NCBI RefSeq assembly: GCF_036016195.1
Contig: NZ_JAYWTM010000011.1
Span: 165,389 to 229,388 of the forward strand
Reading direction: 5' to 3'
DNA from: Brenneria populi
Lineage (GTDB): Bacteria > Pseudomonadota > Gammaproteobacteria > Enterobacterales > Enterobacteriaceae
DNA length: 64,000 nt
The notes beneath the pieces were generated by a model. That model made no database searches, was not told where the DNA came from, and saw only the letters and a program-made list of their open reading frames with translations. Both the position numbers and the translations under genes were made by a program. Each line of letters begins with the position of its first letter. The first letter of the stretch is position 1. Positions 43,417-51,968 of the stretch are shown here, in pieces.

Positions 43417-44310
43417 TTATCCTCTGTACGTGTGCTGGCCGCTGTACGTCACAGCCCCATCAAAAAAAAGATTCGTAGCCACCTCGCCCGATTCGACGTT
43501 TTCCCATTCACACAGCGGCGTTAATACCTGCGCGCGGGCGACTACAGTGAACTCGTCACCAACGGATGGCGTCGTACTGAAATGGCCGTTGGCATCAGTA
43601 ACCAGACGCTCTGTTACAGTCCCGCCGCCCGGCAGCGTGTAAATCAACGTGACATCCTGGTCGGCGGTATCAATGCAAGCGCTTCCGGTTAAAATTCCGG
43701 ACAGGATGCCATCAACGTAAGTAAGCGAGATGCCTATGCCATACAGTGCTATGGCGTCATAGGATGTCATCAGCTTGGTATGAGCGGGGGAAAACTCTTC
43801 CAGCCGGCATAGCAGCAATTTCAGCGTGCACGCTGCGTTGCTGGCCGCGTCGGTAACAGTAACCTCCCACACATACGGCCAGCGATCCCCATTTATCGCA
43901 TCACCACATACGGATAATCCGCAACGCGCCGTGCGAAATTGTTTAATGGATATGCCATACCCCATTGCCTCCAGCAGCGAGGAAAAATAGGCTGCTGATT
44001 GCCCGCCGGTGCCGATCAGTTTCGACACTACCGTCTGCCGGCGAATTATTTCGTCATTGGAGGTATTGCATGCGCAGTCGTCAGGGAGGCCCAGCGTAGC
44101 CTCCCACTCCGGCAGCAGCGCAGAAGCAGTTGCCGGAAACGCGTCCACCAGCAACTGTATAGCATCAGCATCGTTTTGCTGATACGCGGCCGCCAGCGCC
44201 CGGATCAGGGTTGTTATTACTGAATCGGAGGCGCGAGGCCAGACGCGGCCAACGGGGAATAATGATTGGATGGCTGAAGTGTAATCGTCGATACTGTAAC
44301 CCGCGCTCAT
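43417..44310 (-). CDS. Baseplate protein, Mu gp48-like (DUF2313)
   Basis: 297 aa. The N-terminal 190 residues fit the Mu gp48/YmfQ family (YTSAIQSLFPVGRVWPRASD at 10-29, LLVDAFPATASALLPEWEAT near 55, and the ERQ-type RRQTVVSKLIGTGGQS near 90). In this family the protein forms the wedge-to-tube joint at the baseplate. A C-terminal extension of about 90 residues (TLIYTLPGGGTVTERLVTDA) looks like a carboxypeptidase-regulatory-type beta sandwich, absent from the short family members. ATGA overlap with gp47. Confidence 0.82.
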   Translation of the reverse strand: MSAGYSIDDYTSAIQSLFPVGRVWPRASDSVITTLIRALAAAYQQNDADAIQLLVDAFPATASALLPEWEATLGLPDDCACNTSNDEIIRRQTVVSKLIGTGGQSAAYFSSLLEAMGYGISIKQFRTARCGLSVCGDAINGDRWPYVWEVTVTDAASNAACTLKLLLCRLEEFSPAHTKLMTSYDAIALYGIGISLTYVDGILSGILTGSACIDTADQDVTLIYTLPGGGTVTERLVTDANGHFSTTPSVGDEFTVVARAQVLTPLCEWENVESGEVATNLFFDGAVTYSGQHTYRG

Positions 44311-45482
44311 GTGTACTCCATGTTACCCAGAACGGGTAACTCGCCAGTATTCAGGGTAATGTTTGTGGAGGGAGAGGTCAGAACAAAGCCCGTCGAACCA
44401 GGAACGTCTGCGATGGCATAGACCAGATCGGATAGGTATATGACACCGGCACCGGCATCACCACGCGGATCGCCTTTATCGAAAAACACGCTGTTGATCG
44501 CTTTGGCGATGGCTGATTTCACCGTGCTATCTGCACCCGCGATACCATCGATTACAAAATCTACGGCCTTGACTATCGGTGAGCAGACCCAGACGAGCGC
44601 CGTTACCGGCTGACGATTCCAAATATAGTCTGCAACAGCAAGCTGCACGCCGGTTGCTGCGCCTGTTCCTGTCCCGTCAATCCCCCAAACTTCTTTCGTG
44701 GCCACGCCGTCCGTGCCAACCGGGAACCCGGCATCGTTAGTGCGGTCATCACCATCCGTCATGATGTAGACACCGACAGAGCCTATCCCCAGCAAATGCT
44801 TTAAACACCATGCACGCGTGACGCCGGGAACAGAGGTGGCCCATTGGACATAGTCAGCCTCTGCGCCGCCCTGTAGCGGGTGTTGGTAGGCGTACAGCAC
44901 ACGAATTCGGAAATCGTCTTCGTCCTCGATATCCGCACCGCCGGTAGCTGCTGCTGTCATAGTGACGGTCGAATCGACGCCGCTCCACGATGTGTCCAGC
45001 GTCAGAAACGTGCCGGCGTCAGCATTACCGGCATCACCCCCGGCGCTGGCGTCATCAGCCGGATCGAGCAATACGGCCGTAATGCTGCCCGTCGCCGCGC
45101 CGTCGCTGCCGATCGTGATCTCCTCGTCCAGCGTGTACTGATAACCGTCACTACGGTTCAGCACGGCACCGGCGGATACCACCGATCCCGCAGTGCCGGT
45201 AAACAGGGCGGTCGGACTGGTCGCAGCCGTGGCTGCCTTGCGGTATACCGACTTCATCGCTCCCCAGGCGGCAAGATGCTCATCGGTGGCCGTGTATGGC
45301 ACCGCCTGTTTTGCGATCCAATCAAGATAGCCGTAGTGGAGCCAGGACATGCCGGCATCAGCGTCGGCGATAACCCGCAGGTTGGAAAACCGCAGCAGCG
45401 CACCAACGTCTTTAAGTTCGGATTCGACGAACGCCTTGTTACGCTCACGTAGCTCTGTCAGTGTCGGGCGGTTAAATGGCAT
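44307..45482 (-). CDS. Baseplate J family protein (Mu gp47-like)
   Basis: 391 aa, close to Mu gp47. FNRPTLTELRERNKAFVESE at the start and LRVIADADAGMSWLHYGYLD near 35 are typical. Baseplate J proteins form the wedge of contractile tails. Middle features: ADIEDEDDFRIRVLYAYQHP and GGAEADYVQWATSVPGVTRAW near 190-230, the Baseplate_J core. Overlaps gp46 by 11 bp and gp48 by 4 bp, in one tightly packed baseplate operon. Confidence 0.92.
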   Translation of the reverse strand: MPFNRPTLTELRERNKAFVESELKDVGALLRFSNLRVIADADAGMSWLHYGYLDWIAKQAVPYTATDEHLAAWGAMKSVYRKAATAATSPTALFTGTAGSVVSAGAVLNRSDGYQYTLDEEITIGSDGAATGSITAVLLDPADDASAGGDAGNADAGTFLTLDTSWSGVDSTVTMTAAATGGADIEDEDDFRIRVLYAYQHPLQGGAEADYVQWATSVPGVTRAWCLKHLLGIGSVGVYIMTDGDDRTNDAGFPVGTDGVATKEVWGIDGTGTGAATGVQLAVADYIWNRQPVTALVWVCSPIVKAVDFVIDGIAGADSTVKSAIAKAINSVFFDKGDPRGDAGAGVIYLSDLVYAIADVPGSTGFVLTSPSTNITLNTGELPVLGNMEYT

Positions 45483-45918
45483 TGATTTGCTCCCATACCC
45501 AGTAGAATTTTATCGATGCCTGGTCCTGGCCCGGCTTTTGGTAAGTGATCGTGAGATAGAGCCGCGATGGATGTACGATTTGCGCTTCGGCTGCGATGGA
45601 CGCGACCACGCCGTCATCAATCAACCATTTCAGCGCCTCGGCGGCATAATCCTCCGCGCGCTGAGCGGTCTTCGTGGTGAGTTTTTGCCGGTTCAGCAGC
45701 CACAACCGGGAGCCAATGTTGTAGCCGGCCCCTGAATCCCCCCACCAACCGCGCCGGTCGGAGCCGTCGTAATCATCATCGCTGCGCGCCTGGCGATCAG
45801 TGAACAGGCTAATCAGGATCGCCGTCCGCAGGTCGTCGCCTTTTGACAAATCCCCCCGCGATAGCTCCCAGTCCCCTCGCGCTTCATCGACTATCCACAC
45901 AGTTTTAATGTCCGTCAT
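45472..45918 (-). CDS. Baseplate wedge protein, Mu gp46-like
   Basis: 148 aa. GP46 family features: TAILISLFTDRQARSDD, the YDGSDRRGWWGDSG stretch near 48-62, LWLLNRQKLTTKTAQRAEDY and ALKWLIDDGVVASI. It corresponds to the T4 gp25-like wedge component. Its ATG abuts the gp45 stop (1-bp overlap) and its end overlaps gp47. Confidence 0.88.
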   Translation of the reverse strand: MTDIKTVWIVDEARGDWELSRGDLSKGDDLRTAILISLFTDRQARSDDDYDGSDRRGWWGDSGAGYNIGSRLWLLNRQKLTTKTAQRAEDYAAEALKWLIDDGVVASIAAEAQIVHPSRLYLTITYQKPGQDQASIKFYWVWEQINAI

Positions 45919-46496
45919 CAGACCGTCTCCGTCGGCGAGTTGCTGATTGCCGTGGCGCTGCCGGCCTCGACATTCGGCACATCGTGGTCGTGCCGGTTAT
46001 AGGCGTCCCGAAGTTGTTTCAGCGTTGAAGATTGGCTGTCACAGTTGTCAGTGATATCCCCAGTCACCAGCAGTTCAGGTGTTTCCAGGCGGATTTTTTC
46101 GGTTGCAACCACCGTCACCGTGGTGGCGTTTTTGACATCCACGGGTTGGCCATTGGCCTCAACCTCGATACCGGTTTCCGTCAGCTTGACGAACATCCCC
46201 CACTGGTTGTAGATCACCGTCTCGCCGGGTTTCAGCCCGGTATGCCGGTAGGACTGGTTATTAGTCGCGATCACTACCGCACTTGATCTGTCTCCCCCCA
46301 GGAACGCCAGTACCACATCACTGCCGGCTGGTAGCCCAGAGGAGAAGCCGAATTCCGCCATGCGGGGCGTGTCGCCACGAATCTCACCAGATGCCCGGTA
46401 TTGGATTTTTTGCACCTTCCCGCCATCAGATGATCTCGTAACAGTCCCAAGACCCAGCATCATGAGCACCCGCCGGCAAAGCTCGTTCAAGTTCAT
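45918..46496 (-). CDS. Baseplate spike protein, Mu gp45-like
   Basis: 192 aa from ATG 46496 (ATGA overlap with the gpP stop). An N-terminal OB-fold region (IQYRASGEIRGDTPRMAEFG, VVLAFLGGDRSSAVVIATNN) is followed by a beta-helical shaft and a C-terminal AYNRHDHDVPNVEAGSAT. The HxH motif fits iron binding at the needle tip in gp45/gpV spikes. The spike pierces the outer membrane when the sheath contracts. Confidence 0.9.
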   Translation of the reverse strand: MNLNELCRRVLMMLGLGTVTRSSDGGKVQKIQYRASGEIRGDTPRMAEFGFSSGLPAGSDVVLAFLGGDRSSAVVIATNNQSYRHTGLKPGETVIYNQWGMFVKLTETGIEVEANGQPVDVKNATTVTVVATEKIRLETPELLVTGDITDNCDSQSSTLKQLRDAYNRHDHDVPNVEAGSATAISNSPTETV

Positions 46497-47545
46497 TGCA
46501 CCCACCATAGCTGTGAATAGAACTCGTAGGGCTGAACGATGAATGCTTCCGGCGGCATCAGCATCATGTGGGCGTGGGTGCCGTTGTCGTCACGGATAAA
46601 TGTCACCTCTCCCAGCAGCCAGTTTTCGTCCACTAACCCTAAAGTGGGGATGTAGATCGGGATCAGAGTGTTCGGCTCCCATAACGCCCCGCGGCTGTCA
46701 CGCCAACTGTCCACGGTGACACTTAGCTGCCTGGCGCGGCCGTAACGGCGGTTCATCTCCCACCGGATACAGTCATGCTCTCTCTTAGCTGCTTGCATTG
46801 TGCTTTCGACGATGATGATGCGTTTTCGGTAGCGCATTGTGGCGGCTTCCGGGTCGCGTTCAGTGGCGATCGTCACATTGCTGTAATCACCACTCAATGG
46901 AGTGGTCGACAATGATACTCCCACATAATCTGAGAACCGCTCATCTATGCTGGACTGATATGATGCCTCTTCAACGTTCCTTCCCTGCTCCACCCCGCTG
47001 GCGGCGGACTTCGTGCCAACGCGGGTCAGGTACAGGTTGCCGTCAGGCTGGTCGTAATACAGGAATGCTGCCCAGCGTGATATACGTTCGATGACTTCTT
47101 GAGGCGATTCACCCCAGTTGAGCGTTATCTGCGGGACAATAGTCATATCCGTGATGTCGCTCTTTACAGATATGCCGTAGGGTTGCGCCAGTTTCTGGGC
47201 TATCTGTAACGCTGTAGCCTGGCTAATAACGTTGTTCGGCCACTCCGCTGAGCAATCCACCAGGTCCTGACATTTTCCACGCCCCATCGCGCGGACTTCG
47301 TGGCGGGATCGGGCAATGCTTGACGCCCAGCGATCGATGTAGCCGGTTATCACCAGGTCATCACCCAGCAATACCTGGCACTCGTCACCGGGCTTTACGA
47401 GTTGCCGTTCTTTATCGGCGGCGTAGTAGTCCATCACCCCCAGATCGAAATCAGATGGCAATCGCTCAATGCCGCGCGTCACGCGCACGCGATCCCACCC
47501 CTTCAAGGATTTGTTTCCTACGATCAGCGTTAATTCGTCGGTCAT
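46493..47545 (-). CDS. Baseplate hub protein, Mu gpP-like
   Basis: 350 aa. Starts DELTLIVGNKSLKGWDRVRV, then LPSDFDLGVMDYYAADKERQ and PGDECQVLLGDDLVITGYID. The Mu gp44/P hub has a T4 gp27-type fold. GKCQDLVDCSAEWPNNVI near 90 and YGRARQLSVTVDSWRDSRGA near 275 are typical. Overlaps gpN by 4 bp upstream and gp45 by 4 bp downstream. Confidence 0.9.
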   Translation of the reverse strand: MTDELTLIVGNKSLKGWDRVRVTRGIERLPSDFDLGVMDYYAADKERQLVKPGDECQVLLGDDLVITGYIDRWASSIARSRHEVRAMGRGKCQDLVDCSAEWPNNVISQATALQIAQKLAQPYGISVKSDITDMTIVPQITLNWGESPQEVIERISRWAAFLYYDQPDGNLYLTRVGTKSAASGVEQGRNVEEASYQSSIDERFSDYVGVSLSTTPLSGDYSNVTIATERDPEAATMRYRKRIIIVESTMQAAKREHDCIRWEMNRRYGRARQLSVTVDSWRDSRGALWEPNTLIPIYIPTLGLVDENWLLGEVTFIRDDNGTHAHMMLMPPEAFIVQPYEFYSQLWWVQ

Positions 47546-48945
47546 GATGTCAGCGCCTTAAACGATGTGGGCATGAATGCCGGATGAACCGGATTGGCTG
47601 ACTTGATCAGCCCCGCAGAACGTCCGGCGTCCTGGTAAAGTTGGTTCGCGATGGTCAGCGCCGGTCGGGCGCTGGGGAATGTCACCGTACGCACGCCGGC
47701 CAGATCTGCCCCGGCGTTTTTCAGCACCTCGGTGATATGGGCGCGCAGTATCAGCAGTTCCTGGTATACCGCCACGTATCCGGCGTCCGCAGCAGTAACG
47801 GCAGCCGCATCCAGTACGGCGATCACGCGGTTCAGTATCGACATGGCATCATCGCGGCTGGCTGGCGCATAACTGGCGGCAACGTAAGCCATTGCGCCTG
47901 CACTGATGATGTTGAGGTAGTTCAAAGTGGCCGACTGCACCGTCGTATCGCTATTTGATGCGTACAGCGTCGCGTCCGTTGTGCCGGAAAGACTCTCAAA
48001 AACCCGGATCTGGTCATAGACGCTCGGGACTGACTCAATAACGGCAGTGATGACCGCTGCGACATTATCCGGGTAACCGTCCGGCTCGTCGGTAGCCAGC
48101 AGGTTTTCAACAGTTGCTTCCACAGCGGCCCGATCTTGCACCACAGCCGCAATAGTAGACTCCACCAGGGCGTCATAATCGCTCGTATCATCGGCGATGC
48201 TCGTTGTGGCGGTTGAACCGGAACTGTTGCCGCCTACAGCCCCGCTGTTGTAACGCCCATAACGATCGCTACCGAAAGTGTCCGACAAGACATTACCCAG
48301 GTTTGTTACCTGATCCACCAGCGAAGTTACAGAATCCGTCCAGTGCTCGGCGGTTGATTCGATAGTCTTGATCGCCTGCGTAACGGTGCGGATTGCGCCC
48401 TTTACTGTCCCAAGGTAGGCGGCGGCAGTTTTTGACAGCAGAGATGCCCATGACGTAGTAACGGAGGATGTAGCCGTCGAGGCGTCGGTGATAGAGAACT
48501 GCTTTTCGCCGGACTCGATCAGGGTCAGGGTGAACGAGAACATGCGCCCCTGCTCCATGCTCTCCGAAATACGCAGACCGCCATCCGGCACGCTAACCGT
48601 CAGCTCGCCCAGCGTGGGATGAACCAACGTCCCAGCCTCCCCGGTTTCGCAGGCAGCAATCAATGAATCGCGCTGCGTGAACACATCAGATGCGGCGTAT
48701 GACTGGCTGCTTTGAACGATAAACCCACGAATAGTTATCCGGCGTGCAGATCGCCCCATATCTTCAATCCAGGGCATGTCCCGGTATGGGTAATCATGCA
48801 CGGCCTGCCGGCGACCGAATGCGCCATCAGCCGACACAACCGCGAACGGCACGCCGCGGAAAGATGCGGGCTGAAGGTGTTCGGTCCAGTCCCAACTATC
48901 GCTACCGGTGGAAACCAGACTTTGTAGGGTTGGAATTAACGCCAT
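47542..48945 (-). CDS. Tail/DNA circularisation protein, Mu gpN-like
   Basis: 467 aa from ATG 48945, with AAGGAAAG 5-6 nt upstream; the frame extends 15 codons further up but through a terminator. The N-terminal DNA-circularisation family domain is clear: LQPASFRGVPFAVVSADGAF, GRRQAVHDYPYRDMPWIEDM, RRITIRGFIV and HPTLGELTVSV. Mu gpN is a baseplate/tail component; the circularisation name is historical. First gene after the inserted membrane-protein cassette. Confidence 0.88.
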   Translation of the reverse strand: MALIPTLQSLVSTGSDSWDWTEHLQPASFRGVPFAVVSADGAFGRRQAVHDYPYRDMPWIEDMGRSARRITIRGFIVQSSQSYAASDVFTQRDSLIAACETGEAGTLVHPTLGELTVSVPDGGLRISESMEQGRMFSFTLTLIESGEKQFSITDASTATSSVTTSWASLLSKTAAAYLGTVKGAIRTVTQAIKTIESTAEHWTDSVTSLVDQVTNLGNVLSDTFGSDRYGRYNSGAVGGNSSGSTATTSIADDTSDYDALVESTIAAVVQDRAAVEATVENLLATDEPDGYPDNVAAVITAVIESVPSVYDQIRVFESLSGTTDATLYASNSDTTVQSATLNYLNIISAGAMAYVAASYAPASRDDAMSILNRVIAVLDAAAVTAADAGYVAVYQELLILRAHITEVLKNAGADLAGVRTVTFPSARPALTIANQLYQDAGRSAGLIKSANPVHPAFMPTSFKALTS

Positions 48946-48963
48946 TTGCTTTCCTTCGGGTAT

Positions 48964-48987
48964 AAAAAAACCCCTACTGGAGGGGTT
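48964..48987 (-). terminator. Terminator after the inserted membrane-protein gene
   Basis: On the minus strand AACCCCT, loop CCAGT, AGGGGTT then a run of T. It lies between the small gene at 49009 and gpN, so the cassette has its own stop signal inside the late operon. Confidence 0.9.
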
Positions 48988-49008
48988 CAATTTATTTGTG
49001 AGATACGT

Positions 49009-49296
49009 TTATCTGGTATGAGGCAAATCCCCACCACAATGTTTACATTTCACAGCTTCAATCCTAACAATCTCTGCGCAACTATCGCATTTCTTAAATT
49101 TTCTTGGGTTAGGGTTTTTAAAATAAAGAATAATCAAAACGACAAAATAAATAACTATCCCAACTATCGGCCCAAATAAAAAAGTAGGAAGGATAAAAAC
49201 AACAAATCCATATAACCACCAGAAAAACAATGAATATCCCTTTCTATATGCCACTGCACCAAAAGCCAAACCAAGAATAGCAGCTATTGCAAACAT
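49009..49296 (-). CDS. 95-aa membrane protein with C-terminal zinc ribbon, inserted gene (moron)
   Basis: Two or three membrane helices (FAIAAILGLAFGAVAYRKGY, then FFWWLYGFVVFILPTFLFGP and IVGIVIYFVVLIILYF) followed by a cytoplasmic zinc ribbon with two CxxC pairs 10 residues apart (CDSC and CKHC). AAGGG precedes ATG. It is AT-richer than both neighbours, sits between tape measure and gpN where Mu has no gene, and has its own terminator. These are signs of a moron. It may alter the lysogen envelope or block other phages; no function can be read from sequence. Confidence 0.75.
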   Translation of the reverse strand: MFAIAAILGLAFGAVAYRKGYSLFFWWLYGFVVFILPTFLFGPIVGIVIYFVVLIILYFKNPNPRKFKKCDSCAEIVRIEAVKCKHCGGDLPHTR

Positions 49297-49380
49297 ATTT
49301 TTCCCTTATTTAATTTGCACTCTTCGATACAAAGATATCTCCAACTTATTGCAAAGTTATCGGCAGAAATGGAAAAATGT

Positions 49381-51180
49381 TTACCACGGCAGAGAGGTGG
49401 ACACCTTCGCCCCCTGGCCGGTAACTGTCTGCCGATCTCCGGTATTCTGGTTTATCAGCGTGACTTCCACCTGGGTTTTGCTATCCACCATGCCTGCACG
49501 AACACCGTTTTCCACCTGCTGAGAGATTTCGGATACCGACCCGCCCCCACTAAACAGAGATTCCCGGTTAAACGTCCCGCCGGCACTATTTTCAACGGGA
49601 TGATTTAGCGGCAGTCCAGGCATCACTTTTGCGAGATAACCCCGCGTTTCCGCAGGGGCTCGTCCAAGTCCATACTTCGACACGTTACCTTGCCCCCAGT
49701 TGTAGGACGCTACTGCTTTCGCCACATCACCATCAAACATTTTTAGCAGATCACGAAAATACTTCGCAGCGGCTTCGCTGGACTTCTTGAAATCCATCCT
49801 ATCGGCCTGCGTATTCAGCCCATAATCGCGCCCTGTGGCGGGCATGAACTGAAATGGCCCCTGAGCCCCTGCTGGAGAATGTAAAAACCGACCACGGCTG
49901 GATTCAGCGTCGTATATCTTATCCAGAACACCGGACGGTAGCTTGTATTTCCCCTCCATTTGAGACAGCCACGCCTGTTCGTTCTGGTTCGTACCGGGGG
50001 AATACCGGGGATGTGTCGCAGCGTAAATGTCTCGCTGCAATTGTATGGCGGCATTGACCGGGCGATTCCACTGTTCGTATTTGTTTTTGACATTATCGGT
50101 CAGGTAACCAACATTAACGCTACCCTGTTCATCCCACGGCAGGGAATTATAAAATTCTTTATTACCTTCAATTTCTCGCAGCGTCTTAGCGGAGTCACTG
50201 CGAGTGATGCCCAACATATGGTTAAAACCAATGGTGTCACCATTGGTCAGAAAATCCGATATCCCCTCAATGCCATCTTTTACTGAACCATCAGACAATA
50301 GTGCCGACCAGAGAGTATTTGCCACCTTTTGCTTAAACCCATCCCAAGAAGCAGATAGCTCATTCATGGCCGCGTTGGCGTCGGTCAACTGATCGTTGAG
50401 CGCCGGGTCCATCGTCAGGCCGAAGTTGTCCGACTTCGTCAATAACTCCTTGTACTCGGCGCCACGCCGCAACAATGCCAGTTCGTGTTCACCGAATCCC
50501 AGCAGATCGGCGGCCGATTTCTGGTCTTGAGGGTTAAGCGTCGGTATCACGCGCGCCAAATCCTCGAACGTTTTCACAACATCAATCGTGCCGTCTTTCG
50601 TTTTCGCGATCTGAACGCCAAGCCGATTGAATACACCAATCACCTCTGGCGCATCTCCGTGTGTAGCGTCATAAAGCTTTTTGGAAAACCCCTCAACAGC
50701 CGCATTTGCTGACTGCGCATCCGCTCCTACAATTTGCAACGCACCGGAAATGCGGGAAAAATCATCCACGCGCATCCCTGCATTCTTCGCGGCTACGTCC
50801 AGGCGGTTGGCTCCTTCTGCCGCATGACGCAAGCCGGCCGCCGCCGCCGCAACTCCTTTCCCAATCCCGTAGGCCGCAGCACCCACCGCGCCGAACTTCA
50901 ACGCCATGCCAGAGTATTTCCCGGCCAACTCGCCGACCATTTTCAGCGGCGGGACGATATCGCCGATGTGTTGAACGCTGTCTTTTGCCGACTTTCCCAG
51001 GCCGTCGATCACCTTATTGATTTTGCTCACACCGTCCGCGGAGTCGTTGCCGCCCAACTTTAATCCCTCACGGGTTTTGTCCAGTTGGGGATTAAGGTGG
51101 CGAATAGCATCTTCAATGCGAATGATCGCCGCAGACGCCTTGTCATCAGCGTTAAGTTGAAAATCAAATGCGTTAGCCAT
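49381..51180 (-). CDS. Tail tape measure protein with lytic transglycosylase domain
   Basis: 599 aa. N-terminal coiled region (DDKASAAIIRIEDAIRHLNP), hydrophobic helical middle (KFGAVGAAAYGIGKGVAAAA near 95-115), and a lysozyme-like SLT domain at about 405-530: KLPSGVLDKIYDAESSRGRF with the catalytic Glu, SPAGAQGPFQFMPATGRDYG, and AVASYNWGQGNVSKYG. It sets tail length and the enzyme domain can open peptidoglycan during entry. Its start overlaps the end of the -1 frame of the chaperone gene, the normal place for such a gene. Confidence 0.9.
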   Translation of the reverse strand: MANAFDFQLNADDKASAAIIRIEDAIRHLNPQLDKTREGLKLGGNDSADGVSKINKVIDGLGKSAKDSVQHIGDIVPPLKMVGELAGKYSGMALKFGAVGAAAYGIGKGVAAAAAGLRHAAEGANRLDVAAKNAGMRVDDFSRISGALQIVGADAQSANAAVEGFSKKLYDATHGDAPEVIGVFNRLGVQIAKTKDGTIDVVKTFEDLARVIPTLNPQDQKSAADLLGFGEHELALLRRGAEYKELLTKSDNFGLTMDPALNDQLTDANAAMNELSASWDGFKQKVANTLWSALLSDGSVKDGIEGISDFLTNGDTIGFNHMLGITRSDSAKTLREIEGNKEFYNSLPWDEQGSVNVGYLTDNVKNKYEQWNRPVNAAIQLQRDIYAATHPRYSPGTNQNEQAWLSQMEGKYKLPSGVLDKIYDAESSRGRFLHSPAGAQGPFQFMPATGRDYGLNTQADRMDFKKSSEAAAKYFRDLLKMFDGDVAKAVASYNWGQGNVSKYGLGRAPAETRGYLAKVMPGLPLNHPVENSAGGTFNRESLFSGGGSVSEISQQVENGVRAGMVDSKTQVEVTLINQNTGDRQTVTGQGAKVSTSLPW

Positions 51181-51588
51181 TGCCAGCCCTTATATTTTTG
51201 ATGCGCCTGCCCTGGGACTCCCACCACTCCAAACAAGCACGGGACATGCCCCAGGCAACATGCGGTTCCCAGCGGAAATAGTAGGTAACATCAGCGGCCA
51301 GTTGCCGCCATTCCTCTATTTCCCGTATGTCAAAAAACCCAGTAAATAGCCCTCACAGGCACGGTAATCGGTAAACGCCATCCGCCCCAGCACTGACTCA
51401 GGGATACCGGAAACCAGGGAGATGAGCAGCCGCATGGCAGCCAGAGGGGAGGATTTGGATTCCTTGTCATAAAACTGCTCGACCTCCAGCAATGCCGGCT
51501 CACGCAGCTCGATCTGCTCCCACGCGGTTTTCTGCGTCTTGTCTTCCAGCGCCTTCGACAGGGTGATGGTTTTCGTTTTTTCCAGCAT
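51173..51588 (-). CDS. Tail assembly chaperone, -1 frameshift product (gp41 fusion)
   Basis: If ribosomes slip back one base at T_TTT_TTG (51337-51331), the 90-aa protein gains a new C-terminus in place of its last four residues. The -1 frame reads on for 52 codons (DIREIEEWRQLAADVTYYFR ... ending GRRIKNIRAGNG) and stops at 51175-51173, inside the tape-measure start. The fusion would be about 138 aa. Tail chaperones of Mu, P2 and lambda types are made in such short and long forms, and P2 uses the same slippery heptamer. I translated this frame by hand from the sequence. Confidence 0.8.
51316..51588 (-). CDS. Tail assembly chaperone, short form (Mu gp41-like)
   Basis: 90 aa zero-frame product. 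KTITLSKALEDKTQKTAWEQ then IELREPALLEVEQFYDKESK and AMRLLISLVSGIPESVLGRM fit the phage tail chaperone family 7 (gpE/gp41). It lies between tube and tape measure as required. Chaperones of this type coat the tape measure while the tube is built. Confidence 0.85.
   Translation of the reverse strand: MLEKTKTITLSKALEDKTQKTAWEQIELREPALLEVEQFYDKESKSSPLAAMRLLISLVSGIPESVLGRMAFTDYRACEGYLLGFLTYGK
51331..51337 (-). promoter_or_regulatory. Slippery heptamer T_TTT_TTG for -1 programmed frameshift
   Basis: On the minus strand the zero-frame codons GGT TTT TTG hold T TTT TTG four codons before the stop of the short chaperone. The -1 frame downstream is open for 52 codons and encodes a plausible protein. Confidence 0.85.
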
Positions 51589-51589
51589 A

Positions 51590-51958
51590 TTAATACTCCT
51601 TCACACTGCCGCCCTCGAAGCGGAGCGTAAACGTTGCGTTTTCCGATTCGACATCCTGGGTGTTGACCGACCACAACCCGGTGCCAATGATGGTTTTGCC
51701 GTTCGCCAGTTCAGCGGTGACCGTAACATTTGTCATGCCGTTGAAGTCCTCCACTTTTGCGCCGCCGCCGTCGCGCACCTGAATGGAAATAAACCCTACG
51801 GTGGGTTTTTCGCTGTACCCATGCACCCCATCCATTCCCACCAGCGAGGTACGCTCTACGCCGGACGGACGATACTGAAACTGGCCCGCGACCATAATGC
51901 TCACGCCGTCCACCGTGACATACGCGGTACCGGCGAGGCGATTCGATGTATCTGCCAT
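51590..51958 (-). CDS. Tail tube protein, Mu gpM-like
   Basis: 122 aa. RLAGTAYVTVDGVSIMVAGQ near 7-26 and RPSGVERTSLVGMDGVHGYS near 30-49 are typical of the Mu-type tail tube family. Beta-rich, as expected for the hexameric tube inside the sheath. It follows the sheath gene by 10 bp and ends 1 bp before the chaperone gene. Confidence 0.9.
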   Translation of the reverse strand: MADTSNRLAGTAYVTVDGVSIMVAGQFQYRPSGVERTSLVGMDGVHGYSEKPTVGFISIQVRDGGGAKVEDFNGMTNVTVTAELANGKTIIGTGLWSVNTQDVESENATFTLRFEGGSVKEY

Positions 51959-51968
51959 GTTTTACTCC

